Shown: positions 24,552-32,464 of the stretch, piece after piece
Position numbering within the stretch: position 1 is the first letter of the stretch
How the letters are laid out: each line of letters opens with the position of its first letter
Source: CAWCUU01 sp963798855
GTDB taxonomy: Bacteria; Gemmatimonadota; Gemmatimonadetes; Longimicrobiales; RSA9
Length of the DNA: 64,000 nt
Assembly (NCBI GenBank): GCA_963798855.1
Contig: CAWCUU010000001.1
Location: forward strand, 186,001 to 250,000
Direction of reading: 5' to 3'
Made by a program: the position numbers and the translations under genes
The notes under the pieces: generated by a model
The model's input: only the letters and a program-made list of their open reading frames with translations
Databases searched by the model: none
Told to the model about the DNA's origin: nothing

Positions 24552-25610
24552 TCAGTGCCGTCCGGCCGCGCGCCGCTCGCCGGCGAGCCGCGCCAGCTCC
24601 GAGAGCTGGTCCGGCGTGCCCAGCACGACGAGGACGTCGCCGGCGCTGAAGCGGAAATCGGCTGGTGGGTTGGTCAGCAGCTCGGGGTGATGGTCGGAGC
24701 GCACGGCGAGAATGTTGGCACCGGTGCGGGAGCGAACGGCGGCCTCGTTGATGCTCTCGTGCTCGAGCTCGCTTCCGGACCCGACGCGGATCTCCTCCAT
24801 GGCCAGGTCCATCCCGCCGGCCTGCACGACGACATCCAGGAAGTCGGTGATGGAAGGGTTGAGCAGCTGCGCGGAGATCCGCCGGCCCGCGATCGTGAAC
24901 GGCGAGATCACGTGGGTGGCTCCGGCATCGAGCAGCTTCTGCTCGGTCGAGGGGGCGTTGCTGCGCGCCACGATGGTGAGCTTGGCGTTCAGCGCACGAG
25001 CGGTGAGTGTGATGAAGACGTTGTTCGCGTCATCGCCCGTCGTGGCGACGAGCCCGCGGGCCCGGTCGATGCCGGCCTCCCGGAGCGCCTCGTTGTCGGC
25101 GGCGTCTCCCTGGATATAGGGGCGATCGTTATCGATTCCGTCGAGCACCGATTCGTCGTTCTCGATCACGACGAACTCGTTGCCGCGCCGGGACAGGTCC
25201 TCGACCACCTGGCGACCGACCCGGCCGTAACCGCACACGATGTAGTGGCCGCTCATGCCATCGATGTGCTTCTGCATCCGCTGTCTCCGCAGAGAGCCCG
25301 CCAGGGCGCCGCTCACGATGTACTCGCCCACGGCGCTGACCAGATAGGCCGCGTTGCTGACACCGGCGACGATGAGACCGATCGTGAAAAGGCGGCCGGC
25401 CTCGGACATCGGCTTCACCTCGCCGAAGCCGACCGTCGAGAGCGTGATCACGACCATGTACAGCGAGTCGATGACGCTCCACCCCTCCAGCACCACGTAG
25501 CCGCCGACGCCCACCGCCGTGATCGTGAACAGCACGAGCACGAAGCGCAGCAGACGGCTGCGGACGTCGTGGGCGGTGCGGCTCGCCAGCGTTCGTGCGG
25601 GCGGCGGCAT
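24552..25610 (-). CDS. Potassium channel with RCK (TrkA-N/TrkA-C) domains
   Basis: About 352 residues from the ATG at 25610. Two transmembrane helices flank a pore loop with selectivity filter STVGFGE (59-64 region). Then comes a cytoplasmic RCK domain, IVCGYGRVGRQVVEDLSRRG (GYGRVG 128-133), with acidic VVIENDE after the second strand, and a TrkA-C domain near the end (RVGSGSELEHESINEA, FRFSAGDVLVVLG). A MthK/GsuK-type ligand-gated potassium channel is predicted. The start codon lies 8 bases beyond the edge of a palindromic element (25618-25798), and no ribosome site is visible; an alternative ATG at 25652 lies inside the element. Confidence 0.88.
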   Translation of the reverse strand: MPPPARTLASRTAHDVRSRLLRFVLVLFTITAVGVGGYVVLEGWSVIDSLYMVVITLSTVGFGEVKPMSEAGRLFTIGLIVAGVSNAAYLVSAVGEYIVSGALAGSLRRQRMQKHIDGMSGHYIVCGYGRVGRQVVEDLSRRGNEFVVIENDESVLDGIDNDRPYIQGDAADNEALREAGIDRARGLVATTGDDANNVFITLTARALNAKLTIVARSNAPSTEQKLLDAGATHVISPFTIAGRRISAQLLNPSITDFLDVVVQAGGMDLAMEEIRVGSGSELEHESINEAAVRSRTGANILAVRSDHHPELLTNPPADFRFSAGDVLVVLGTPDQLSELARLAGERRAAGRH

Positions 25611-25617
25611 CGGGTCG

Positions 25618-25798
25618 CTAGCAGGTCGCTGAAGAACTGGAGCGAGTCGCAACCCACAGGGCGCATGGCGGTTGCGCGGGTGATCCTTCGTCTCTCGTCG
25701 TCACCGATGCGCAGGGCATCGCTTCCTCCTCGTTCCTCGGCTGACCCGCGCAAGCACCACACGCGCGACCGCACCCCAGTTCTTCAGCGACCTGCTAG
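25618..25798. mobile_element. 181-bp MITE-like palindromic element
   Basis: Perfect 23-bp terminal inverted repeats at 25618-25640 and 25776-25798 (core GGTCGCTGAAGAACTGG, ends CTAG). Inner arms are also partly complementary (TTGCGCGGGT near both sides), and a CGATGC-GCAGG-GCATCG hairpin lies near the centre (25705-25721). There is no transposase reading frame. The right end supplies the TAG stop codon of the ROK gene and the left end abuts the start of the channel gene. No target-site duplication beyond the CTAG ends is evident, and no second copy was seen in the window. Confidence 0.7.
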
Positions 25799-26796
25799 GC
25801 GCGGGCCAGGCCGGGCTCGGGCTGGAGACGTCGGCGCGCCCATGCGGCCGCGCCCACGACCCCGGCGTTGCCGGCCAGCCCGGCCGGCACGATCCGCAGC
25901 TGCTCCGCCGCCGCAGCGAGCGCCCGCTCGCGAACCACGCGCGTGATCGCCTCGATCAGGTCCGGGATGCCTTCGATCACGCCGCCGCCGAGCACGACCA
26001 TGCACGGGTTGTACAGGTTGGCCATCGTCGCGATGCCGACGCCGATGTAGCCGGCGACCTCGGCGACGAGAGCGCGCGCGAGGGGGTCTCCCGCGATCGC
26101 GGCCGCCGCCACCGCTTCCGCGGTCAGCTTCGCCGCGTCCTCCTGTACGAGAGCGAGTAGCGCGTGCGCTTCGGCCGGACGCTGGGCGACAAGCTCCTGC
26201 GCCCGGCGCGCGATGGCCCAGCCCCCGGCGAAGGCCTCCAGGCAGCCGCGGTTGCCGCACCGGCACTCGGGGCCGTCGAGATCGATCGTGATGTGACCGA
26301 CCTCGCCGGCGCTGCCGCCGCATCCCAGCACGAGCGAACCGTCGTGCACGATGCCACCCCCGACGCCGGTGCCGACGAACAGGGCGATCATGTCCTTCTC
26401 CCCGCGTCCGGCTCCCGCGCGAGACTCGCCGAACGCCGCCGCCTGAACGTCGTTCAGCACGATGACCGGAAGAGCGAGCCGCTCCTCCAGCCGTGCTCGC
26501 AGCGGGAAGTCGTGCCAACCCAGGTTCGGAGCGAGCCGCACGACGCCGGTCTGCGGGTGCACCTGCCCCGCGACGCCGATCCCGAGCCCCGCATAGGTGA
26601 GGCCGCCTTGCCGTTCGCGCAGCTCAGCGAACGCCTCTGCGATCCCGCCTACGACCGCGTCGGGGCCGCGCAGCGGCGCCGTGGGCCTGCGCACGGAATC
26701 CACGATGCGGCCGTGCACGTCCACGTCCGCCACCATCAGCTTCGTGCCGCCGAGGTCGACCGCCACAATTGCCGGCTCGACTCGCTCGCGATTCAC
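25795..26796 (-). CDS. ROK-family sugar kinase (glucokinase-like)
   Basis: 333 residues from a GTG that overlaps the stop of the preceding gene (GTGA). N-terminal ATP-binding DLGGTKLMVADVD, catalytic LNDVQAAAFGE, FVGTGVGGGIV, GEVGHITIDLDG, and the ROK zinc motif CRCGNRGCLE are all present. ROK kinases phosphorylate glucose or other hexoses in the cytoplasm; no HTH domain is attached, so it is an enzyme, not a repressor. Its stop codon TAG lies inside the terminal repeat of the MITE-like element, so the natural 3' end may have been altered. Sugar specificity cannot be set from sequence. Confidence 0.9.
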   Translation of the reverse strand: MNRERVEPAIVAVDLGGTKLMVADVDVHGRIVDSVRRPTAPLRGPDAVVGGIAEAFAELRERQGGLTYAGLGIGVAGQVHPQTGVVRLAPNLGWHDFPLRARLEERLALPVIVLNDVQAAAFGESRAGAGRGEKDMIALFVGTGVGGGIVHDGSLVLGCGGSAGEVGHITIDLDGPECRCGNRGCLEAFAGGWAIARRAQELVAQRPAEAHALLALVQEDAAKLTAEAVAAAAIAGDPLARALVAEVAGYIGVGIATMANLYNPCMVVLGGGVIEGIPDLIEAITRVVRERALAAAAEQLRIVPAGLAGNAGVVGAAAWARRRLQPEPGLARA

Positions 26797-27311
26797 GCGA
26801 GCCGATCCAGCGTCGCGAAGACCGCGTCGGCCACGGTGCCGAAGACGATATGACCGGAGAGCCCGCGCACGTGCGTTTGCCAGGGGAACGCGCTCGGACC
26901 GGGCGTGAGGCCGAGCAGCGGCACGACCGTCTCGTCCACGAAGAGGAAGAAACCCGCGCCGAAGCCGACGCCGTGGGCCCGCCCGGCGACTCGGACGCGA
27001 CGCCGGAGAACGCCGTAGGCGGCGCCGGCGCCGATGCCGAGCGTCCAGTGCAGCGCATTGCCGGCGCGCTGCGCCTCCTTCTTCGACAACTCCACACCGG
27101 CGGCCTCCGCGATGCGCTCGGCACCTTTCTGGTAGGCACTCGCACCGCTCCGCGCCCGCTCCTCGCGCCGCCGGGCGCGTCGGCTCTCATGCTCGTAAAA
27201 GAAGCCGGTCACGCGGTCCATCACCCACGTCGCGACACCACCCGCGATCGCGCCCTTCAGCAGGTCGCCCGCGAGACTCGCACGGCGCCGGTTGCCTGGA
27301 TACGTCGTCAT
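26793..27311 (-). CDS. YagU/DUF1440-like membrane protein
   Basis: 172 residues beginning MTTYPGNRRRASLAGDLLKG. GAIAGGVATWVMDRVTGFFY, LHWTLGIGAGAAYGVL and HGVGFGAGFFLFVDETVVPL are membrane segments, with a charged loop (HESRRARRREERAR) after the first. The order and the final VFGTVADAVFATLD match the inner-membrane DUF1440 family (E. coli YagU, linked to acid survival). It overlaps both neighbours by 4 bases, so the three minus-strand genes 27652-25795 are one operon. Function is not established. Confidence 0.65.
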   Translation of the reverse strand: MTTYPGNRRRASLAGDLLKGAIAGGVATWVMDRVTGFFYEHESRRARRREERARSGASAYQKGAERIAEAAGVELSKKEAQRAGNALHWTLGIGAGAAYGVLRRRVRVAGRAHGVGFGAGFFLFVDETVVPLLGLTPGPSAFPWQTHVRGLSGHIVFGTVADAVFATLDRLA

Positions 27312-27652
27312 CGATGCTCCGCCTTTCGCTGCGCCGCGGTCGAGCCCTCGAGGCGCGCGGTGACTTCCAGCCCCGCAGCCACCGTCACCGCGCCGGCGAG
27401 GGTGCCGACCGTCGCCGCCGACCAGTTCATCAGGAGCCCCCATAGGAGCACACCGATTCCGAATAGCGCGAGGCCCCAGCGCAGCGAGGTCGCGAGCGCT
27501 CCCGGATCGTACGGTCCGCCTGGTCTCTGCCGCTCCCCACGCCAGAGAAGCCTCGTATGCGCCAGCAGCAAGATTCCCGCGACGACCAGTGTCGCCGCGC
27601 ACGCGACGACGAGCCACGTCGTCCAGCTCGCGATGTGGAGCAGCTCGAGCAT
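27308..27652 (-). CDS. 114-residue membrane protein, unknown function
   Basis: Start MLELLHIASWTTWLVV; three hydrophobic segments: about 8-30 (WLVVACAATLVVAGILLLAH), 61-78 (LRWGLALFGIGVLLWGLL) and 82-98. The C terminus is charged (EGSTAAQRKAEHR). It overlaps the DUF1440-like gene (ATGA) and is divergent from the VKOR-like gene with a 98-base gap. A longer in-frame reading adds 58 Arg-rich residues and is rejected. No family is recognised. Confidence 0.55.
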   Translation of the reverse strand: MLELLHIASWTTWLVVACAATLVVAGILLLAHTRLLWRGERQRPGGPYDPGALATSLRWGLALFGIGVLLWGLLMNWSAATVGTLAGAVTVAAGLEVTARLEGSTAAQRKAEHR

Positions 27653-27750
27653 CCGGGCTCCGGCGCGGGTTCGGAATGCCTCCGTTCGCTCGAGCGCAGC
27701 GCGCAAGCGGCGAGCCAGAGCTGGTTCGGCTCTTGCGCGCCTCCGCGAGC

Positions 27751-28314
27751 ATGTCCGCTCAGGATATCGCCCCCGCCGCCGCGCCCGCCACCCGTGCCGT
27801 CCCGGCACACGTTCCGCCAGAGGCATGGACCTTCGATCCCTCCGGGTGGCGGGAACGCGGTCCGGTGCTGCTGCTCGCGCTCGTCGCCGCCGGCCTGTCC
27901 TTCCACCTGGGCATGTACCAGCTGCACTGGATCGCTCACGTGTGGGATCCGCTTTTCGGCCAGGGCAGCGAGCGGGTGCTGACGTCGCGCTTCTCGAAGC
28001 TGTTTCCCGTGCCGGACGCGCTGATCGGAACGGGTGGCTACCTCACGGAGGCGGCGCTCAGCGTCCTCGGCGGTCGCCGGCGCTACCGCACGCGCCCGTG
28101 GCTCGTGCTGCTCTACGGCGCCGCGGTCATCGGCGGCGCCGGCGTGGGCGTCTCCTTCGCGCTGATCCAGGGCGCGATCGTGGGGCACTGGTGCACGCTC
28201 TGCCTCTGCAACAGTCTGATCGGCGTCGCCATCCTCGTGCTGTCGTGGCCGGAAGTGTACGCGGCGGGAAGGGTGAAGTTCGAGGTCGAACCGCTTGAAG
28301 TCGCGGGAGCGTGA
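27751..28314 (+). CDS. Vitamin K epoxide reductase (VKOR)-like membrane protein
   Basis: 187 residues with about four transmembrane segments. The CxxC active-site motif WCTLC (C148, C151) followed by CNSLIGVAILVLSWPE is characteristic of bacterial VKOR proteins, which reoxidise DsbA-type thiol oxidases with quinone. The loop normally carrying FGxGCExVLTSRxSKxFGxP reads FGQGSERVLTSRFSKLFPVP, so the shuttle cysteine is Ser73. No fused thioredoxin domain is present. The missing cysteine argues for an altered role or impaired electron relay. It is followed by 164 gene-free bases and then the M20 gene. Confidence 0.75.
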   Translation: MSAQDIAPAAAPATRAVPAHVPPEAWTFDPSGWRERGPVLLLALVAAGLSFHLGMYQLHWIAHVWDPLFGQGSERVLTSRFSKLFPVPDALIGTGGYLTEAALSVLGGRRRYRTRPWLVLLYGAAVIGGAGVGVSFALIQGAIVGHWCTLCLCNSLIGVAILVLSWPEVYAAGRVKFEVEPLEVAGA

Positions 28315-28478
28315 GGTACGGTGTGCGTCCAGCTCGCCGAGCGGATCTGCCCGCGGCGTGGTCCTGCTTCCTGCTTGCGGGCGCGTCCTGCCTGCGGAGC
28401 GCGTCATGCTTGCGTGGTGCGCCGATCCTCTCCTGATTAACGTAACCACCTCTGTCGGCCTGTCAGCCAGCGAAACCG

Positions 28479-29627
28479 GTGCTCGACCGCGACTCGATTC
28501 TGGATTGTCTGAGGGAGCTCGTCTCCATCAACTCGATCAACCCTGCGCTCGTCCCGGACGCGCCGGGTGAGGGCGAGGTCGCGGCGTACGTTGAGCGCTG
28601 GATGCTACAGGCGGGGCTGGAGGTCGCGCTGCACGAGCCGGTCGCGGGGCGCATCAGCGTCGTCGGACGACTCGCCGGGACGGGTGGTGGGCGGAGCCTC
28701 ATGCTCAACGCTCACTACGACACGGTTGGTGTGGTCGGGATGGAAGCGCCGTTCTCCGCCGAGCTGCGCGACGGCCGTGTCTACGGCCGGGGCGCCTTCG
28801 ACATGAAGGGCAGCCTCGCCGCCTGCATGGGCGCGGTCGGGGCGCTCGCGGCATCCGGGCGACCGCTCGCCGGCGACGTGCTGCTCGCCGCCGTGGCGGA
28901 CGAAGAGGACGCGAGCCTCGGCACGGCGGAGGTCATCACGCACTACCGACCGGATGCCGCGATCGTGACCGAGCCCACCGGACTCGATGTCTGCCTCGCG
29001 CACAAGGGCTTCGCCTGGCTCGAGGTCACGACCGTCGGCGTCGCGGCGCACGGCAGCCGACCGGAGCTCGGGGTGGACGCGAACCTCCGCATGGGCCGGG
29101 TGCTCCACGCGCTGAATGCGCTGGAGCGCGACCTCCGGCTGCGGCCGCCACACCCGCTGCTGGGGACCGCGTCCCTGCACGCGGCGCTCCTGGCCGGCGG
29201 GAGCGGGCCGAGCACATACGCCGATACGTGCCGGCTCGTCGTCGAGCGGCGCACGCTGCCCGGCGAGCCGCCGGAGCGGCCCGCCGGCGAGATCGAGTCG
29301 ATCCTCGCCCGACTGCGCTCCCTCGACCCCTCCTTCATCGGCGACTGTCGTCTGCTCCTGCAGCGCGAGCCCTTCGAGGTGGCCCGCGGAGCGCCCATCG
29401 TTCGCACCGTGGCGGAGGCACTGACCGAGGTGACCGGTACGGAGCCGCGCTTCATTGGCGATTCGCCATGGATGGACTCCGCGCTGCTGGCGGCGGTCGG
29501 GATCGAGACCGTGGTCGTCGGTCCTTCCGGCGCCGGCGCCCATGCGGTCGAGGAGTGGGTGGACGTCGAGTCGGTCTACACCCTGGCCGACGTCCTGGTC
29601 GCCTCCGCTCTCGCCTACTGCGGCTGA
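28479..29627 (+). CDS. M20-family deacylase (ArgE/DapE/ACY1-like)
   Basis: 382 residues from a GTG. Metal ligands are visible: NAHYDTVGVV (His, Asp), RGAFDMKGSLA, VADEEDASLGT (catalytic Glu plus ligand), TEPTGL, and a C-terminal GAGAHAVEEWVD. The dimerisation domain lies at about 180-290 (VAAHGSRPELGVDANLRMGR). Members hydrolyse N-acyl-amino acids, succinyl-diaminopimelate or peptides. No arg or dap gene is adjacent, so the substrate is undetermined. The following 159 bases up to the DHH gene hold no gene. Confidence 0.88.
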   Translation: MLDRDSILDCLRELVSINSINPALVPDAPGEGEVAAYVERWMLQAGLEVALHEPVAGRISVVGRLAGTGGGRSLMLNAHYDTVGVVGMEAPFSAELRDGRVYGRGAFDMKGSLAACMGAVGALAASGRPLAGDVLLAAVADEEDASLGTAEVITHYRPDAAIVTEPTGLDVCLAHKGFAWLEVTTVGVAAHGSRPELGVDANLRMGRVLHALNALERDLRLRPPHPLLGTASLHAALLAGGSGPSTYADTCRLVVERRTLPGEPPERPAGEIESILARLRSLDPSFIGDCRLLLQREPFEVARGAPIVRTVAEALTEVTGTEPRFIGDSPWMDSALLAAVGIETVVVGPSGAGAHAVEEWVDVESVYTLADVLVASALAYCG

Positions 29628-29786
29628 CCTCGAGGGCGCCGAGAGACGGCACCGTGAGCCCGCCGGCCGTGCCTCGGCGTTCTCCGTGCGCTCTGCGGTG
29701 ATCTCCTGCGACCTCCGCCGAAGGCGCCGGGAACGCTCGTTGCGTCGCAGCGCACCCGCGATTCCTCCCTGCCCACGGGGGTGCGG

Positions 29787-31232
29787 ATGCCGGCTAAACT
29801 GATCATCGTCAGCGAGAGGGCCGAGCTGTTCCGGCACATTGAGATGTCCGACCGGGAGGTGCATCTCTGGCGCGACGACGCGCCGCCGGATCGGCTTCCG
29901 CCGGATGTGCGGCCCTTCGAGGGCGACCCCGCGGACCCGGCGACCTACCGCGAGATCGCCGCCGGCGATCCCGATCTGATCGCTGTGCTCGATTTCCTGG
30001 AGCCCGATGACGCGCTGGCGGCCGCCGAGGCGATCCGCGAGTCCAGTCCGGAGGCGGCCTTCCTCGTACTCTGCGACGAGGGGCCACCGGCTCTGACAGA
30101 GACGATCGTCGCGCGATGCGTGCTCTGGCCCGACTTCCTGCGCGTCGACCTGGAGACGGAGTTGCATCGGCTGGAGACGCAGCGACGCGTGCAGCGTCTC
30201 CAGCGCTTCGCCGAAGGTGTGCGCAGCTTGCCGATCCTCGTGCAGGCCGATCCCGATCCGGATGCGATGGCCAGCGCCCTCGCCGTTCGCGCGCTGCTAC
30301 GCCGCCGCTCCGCGACCGCGCCGATCGTTTCGCTCGGCGAGGTCACGCGGCCCGAGAACCGGCGCATGGCCGAGCTGCTCAATGTGCAGGTGACGAGCAT
30401 CGAGGAGAGCGAGCTGCGCGCGTTCGAGAAGGTCGTCGCCGTGGACACGCAGCCGCGGCAGTTCGGCGACGATGGTCCCGCCTTCGCCGTCATCGACCAC
30501 CACCCACTGGACACCGGCTACCGCGCCGAGTTCCTCGACGTGCGCCCGCACTACGGCGCCACGGCGACGATGCTGACGGAGTACCTGCGCGTGGATGATG
30601 AGCGTCGCGTACATGGCAACCTCGCGACGGCCCTGCTCTACGGTATCAAGACGGATACGAACTCGCTGAGCCGGGGCGTCGTGCCCGCCGATGTCCGCGC
30701 CTACGCGTTTCTGCAGAGCCGTGCGGACCCCGCGCTGCTGCACCGGATCGAGCGCCCCGCCTATCCGAACGATATCGTGCGCAGCTTCGGGCGCGCCCTG
30801 CTCGACGTGCAGGTGGAGGAGGACGTGGCGGTTTCCGTGATGTCGATCCCGGGAGCGGATGAGATCCACGTGCTCGCGGGGCTGGCTGACTTCCTGATCG
30901 ACATGGAAGGGATCCGCTGGTCCGCGGCCGCGGCGCGGGTCGGCGATGAGCTCGTGGTCAAGCTGCGGCACGCCGGCGAGGTGCCGGGCGCCGGCGAGGT
31001 CGCGCGCCTGCTCGCCACAGAGCGCGGAGTCGGCGGGGGGCACTCGACGATGGCCCAAGCGGTGCTCCGGCTGTCGCCGTCCCATTCCGGTGACTTCACC
31101 GGCAGCGAAGGCGCCCGCTCGCTATTGGAGCTGCTGCGTCCGGTGCTGGAGCAGGTGCGACGGAAGGCGCGCGTACAGCCGCGGGGCAAGAACCGGCGGG
31201 CCGTCGCGGTCGGCAGCGTGGCGCCGGACTGA
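29787..31232 (+). CDS. DHH-DHHA1 phosphoesterase with RCK/TrkA-N-like N-terminal domain
   Basis: About 481 residues (ATG at 29787; a GTG at 29781 is an alternative). The first about 140 residues (AKLIIVSERAELFRHI, GDPADPATYREIAAGDPDLI, AAEAIRESSPEAAFLVLCD) resemble a TrkA-N/RCK nucleotide-binding domain. The DHH domain follows, with QADPDPDAMASALAVRALL, VVAVDTQ and IDHHPLD; the DHHA1 domain ends GVGGGHSTMAQAVL. Such proteins hydrolyse nanoRNA, pAp or cyclic dinucleotides. This RCK-DHH architecture is known mostly from archaea and some bacteria. It converges on the hydrolase gene with a 10-base gap. Substrate is unproven. Confidence 0.8.
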   Translation: MPAKLIIVSERAELFRHIEMSDREVHLWRDDAPPDRLPPDVRPFEGDPADPATYREIAAGDPDLIAVLDFLEPDDALAAAEAIRESSPEAAFLVLCDEGPPALTETIVARCVLWPDFLRVDLETELHRLETQRRVQRLQRFAEGVRSLPILVQADPDPDAMASALAVRALLRRRSATAPIVSLGEVTRPENRRMAELLNVQVTSIEESELRAFEKVVAVDTQPRQFGDDGPAFAVIDHHPLDTGYRAEFLDVRPHYGATATMLTEYLRVDDERRVHGNLATALLYGIKTDTNSLSRGVVPADVRAYAFLQSRADPALLHRIERPAYPNDIVRSFGRALLDVQVEEDVAVSVMSIPGADEIHVLAGLADFLIDMEGIRWSAAAARVGDELVVKLRHAGEVPGAGEVARLLATERGVGGGHSTMAQAVLRLSPSHSGDFTGSEGARSLLELLRPVLEQVRRKARVQPRGKNRRAVAVGSVAPD

Positions 31233-31242
31233 GCATTCGCCG

Positions 31243-32337
31243 TCAGACGAGCGTCACGATCTCGTTCAGCAGCTTTGCGAAGCGCGCCGTCTCGCGCAGC
31301 CGTGCGAACGGCCCGAGGGCCTCGTGTGGTCCGCCGGAGTGGCTGAAGAGGGAGAGGACCTGGCAGTCGACGAGGATCCGCTCGGGGAGCGCTCGGCAGA
31401 GGCGCAGCCCCTCGGTGAACGGCACCAGCCTGTCGTCCTGCGCGTGAGCGACGACCGTGCGGACGGTCACTCCGCTCATGAACGGAGCGGGGTCGATCAG
31501 CGGGTCGCAGCGGACGGCTGCCTTCGCGAGTGTCGCGCCGAGCGCCTCCATCTCCTCGAGCGGGAGGGGGCGGTCGGGCGGCGGTGCGAAGAGGTCGAAG
31601 GTGTGGCGCTTCGACTCCGGCAACCGCGCTCGCAACTCCCTCTTCGGCCCCTCGTAGAGCGCATTGGCCGCGTAGACCTGCCGTCGCCCCGCATCCTCGG
31701 CCAGCTCCAGCAGCGCTGCCGCGATATCGCCGTCATCCTCGTGTCCGGGCGCCTGCGTGAGGTAGTTCGAGCCGACGACCCAGCGGCCGTAGGGGTCCGG
31801 CTCGGCGTGCCAGCGGCGCCCGTCCAGCTCGTGGTCGCCCGTGACCGCGAAGTGGAAGAGACGCGGCACGTCGTAGTAGCCGCCCCACGCCGCGAGCCCG
31901 GAGAGGTGGCCCTGCAGCGCCGGATCGGTCGCCGCGATCAACGCCTGCGTCGCCCCGAACGAAAAGCCGATCAGCCCGGTGTGCCCCTTCCGCACATCAT
32001 CGCGAGCGTCGAGCGAGAGCACCGCGGCCTTGATCGTCTCGACGGAGACGGCGGGCGCCATCCGCAGCGCCCGCCACTCGGGGACGTCCGGCACCAGCAC
32101 GAGCGCGCCGCTCGCGGAGAGCGAGCGGGCGAAGCGCCGGAGCGTCGGATGCTCCCGACCCGTGTACGTCAGGCCGTGCAGCAGCACCCAGCCGGGCAGT
32201 CGACCGCGCGCTCGGGCCGGACGGTACACGGTCGCGGGCAGCCGCTCGTCGCCCCGGAGGTACGTGGACTCCTCCGCGTGCACCGCCGTTTCGGACTGGC
32301 GGAAGTGCTGCGCGAGGAAGCGAAGCGTCGAGAGCAT
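31243..32337 (-). CDS. Alpha/beta hydrolase
   Basis: 364 residues. LPGWVLLHGLTYTG supplies the oxyanion loop, GFSFGATQ the nucleophile elbow (S126), VVAHAQDDRLVPF the acid, and FSHSGGPHEALG the likely catalytic His. No signal peptide, so it is cytoplasmic. A mid-protein cap (LFHFAVTGDHELDGRRW and later helices) is longer than in small esterases. The Phe between Gly and Ser and the position of the acid fit dienelactone-hydrolase/prolyl-oligopeptidase-like families. Its substrate is unknown. It is divergent from the aminotransferase gene across 127 bases containing a GTATAC sequence and a CTCGC-AAGC-GCGAG hairpin. Confidence 0.8.
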   Translation of the reverse strand: MLSTLRFLAQHFRQSETAVHAEESTYLRGDERLPATVYRPARARGRLPGWVLLHGLTYTGREHPTLRRFARSLSASGALVLVPDVPEWRALRMAPAVSVETIKAAVLSLDARDDVRKGHTGLIGFSFGATQALIAATDPALQGHLSGLAAWGGYYDVPRLFHFAVTGDHELDGRRWHAEPDPYGRWVVGSNYLTQAPGHEDDGDIAAALLELAEDAGRRQVYAANALYEGPKRELRARLPESKRHTFDLFAPPPDRPLPLEEMEALGATLAKAAVRCDPLIDPAPFMSGVTVRTVVAHAQDDRLVPFTEGLRLCRALPERILVDCQVLSLFSHSGGPHEALGPFARLRETARFAKLLNEIVTLV

Positions 32338-32464
32338 TCGGTGCTCGCAGGGGCTCGAGTGCGGGCTGGGCGAAGCGCGAAAGTATACGCTCGCAAGCGC
32401 GAGTGCGAGGTCTCGATCGCGGTCGACCTTGCGCGGCTCCGACCGCTCCGGGCATTGTGCGTTC

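Noticed and set aside
29781..29789. GTG at 29781 as the DHH gene start
   Set aside because: The ATG at 29787 has a better-spaced GGGGGT and gives the expected first beta strand; the GTG remains an alternative.
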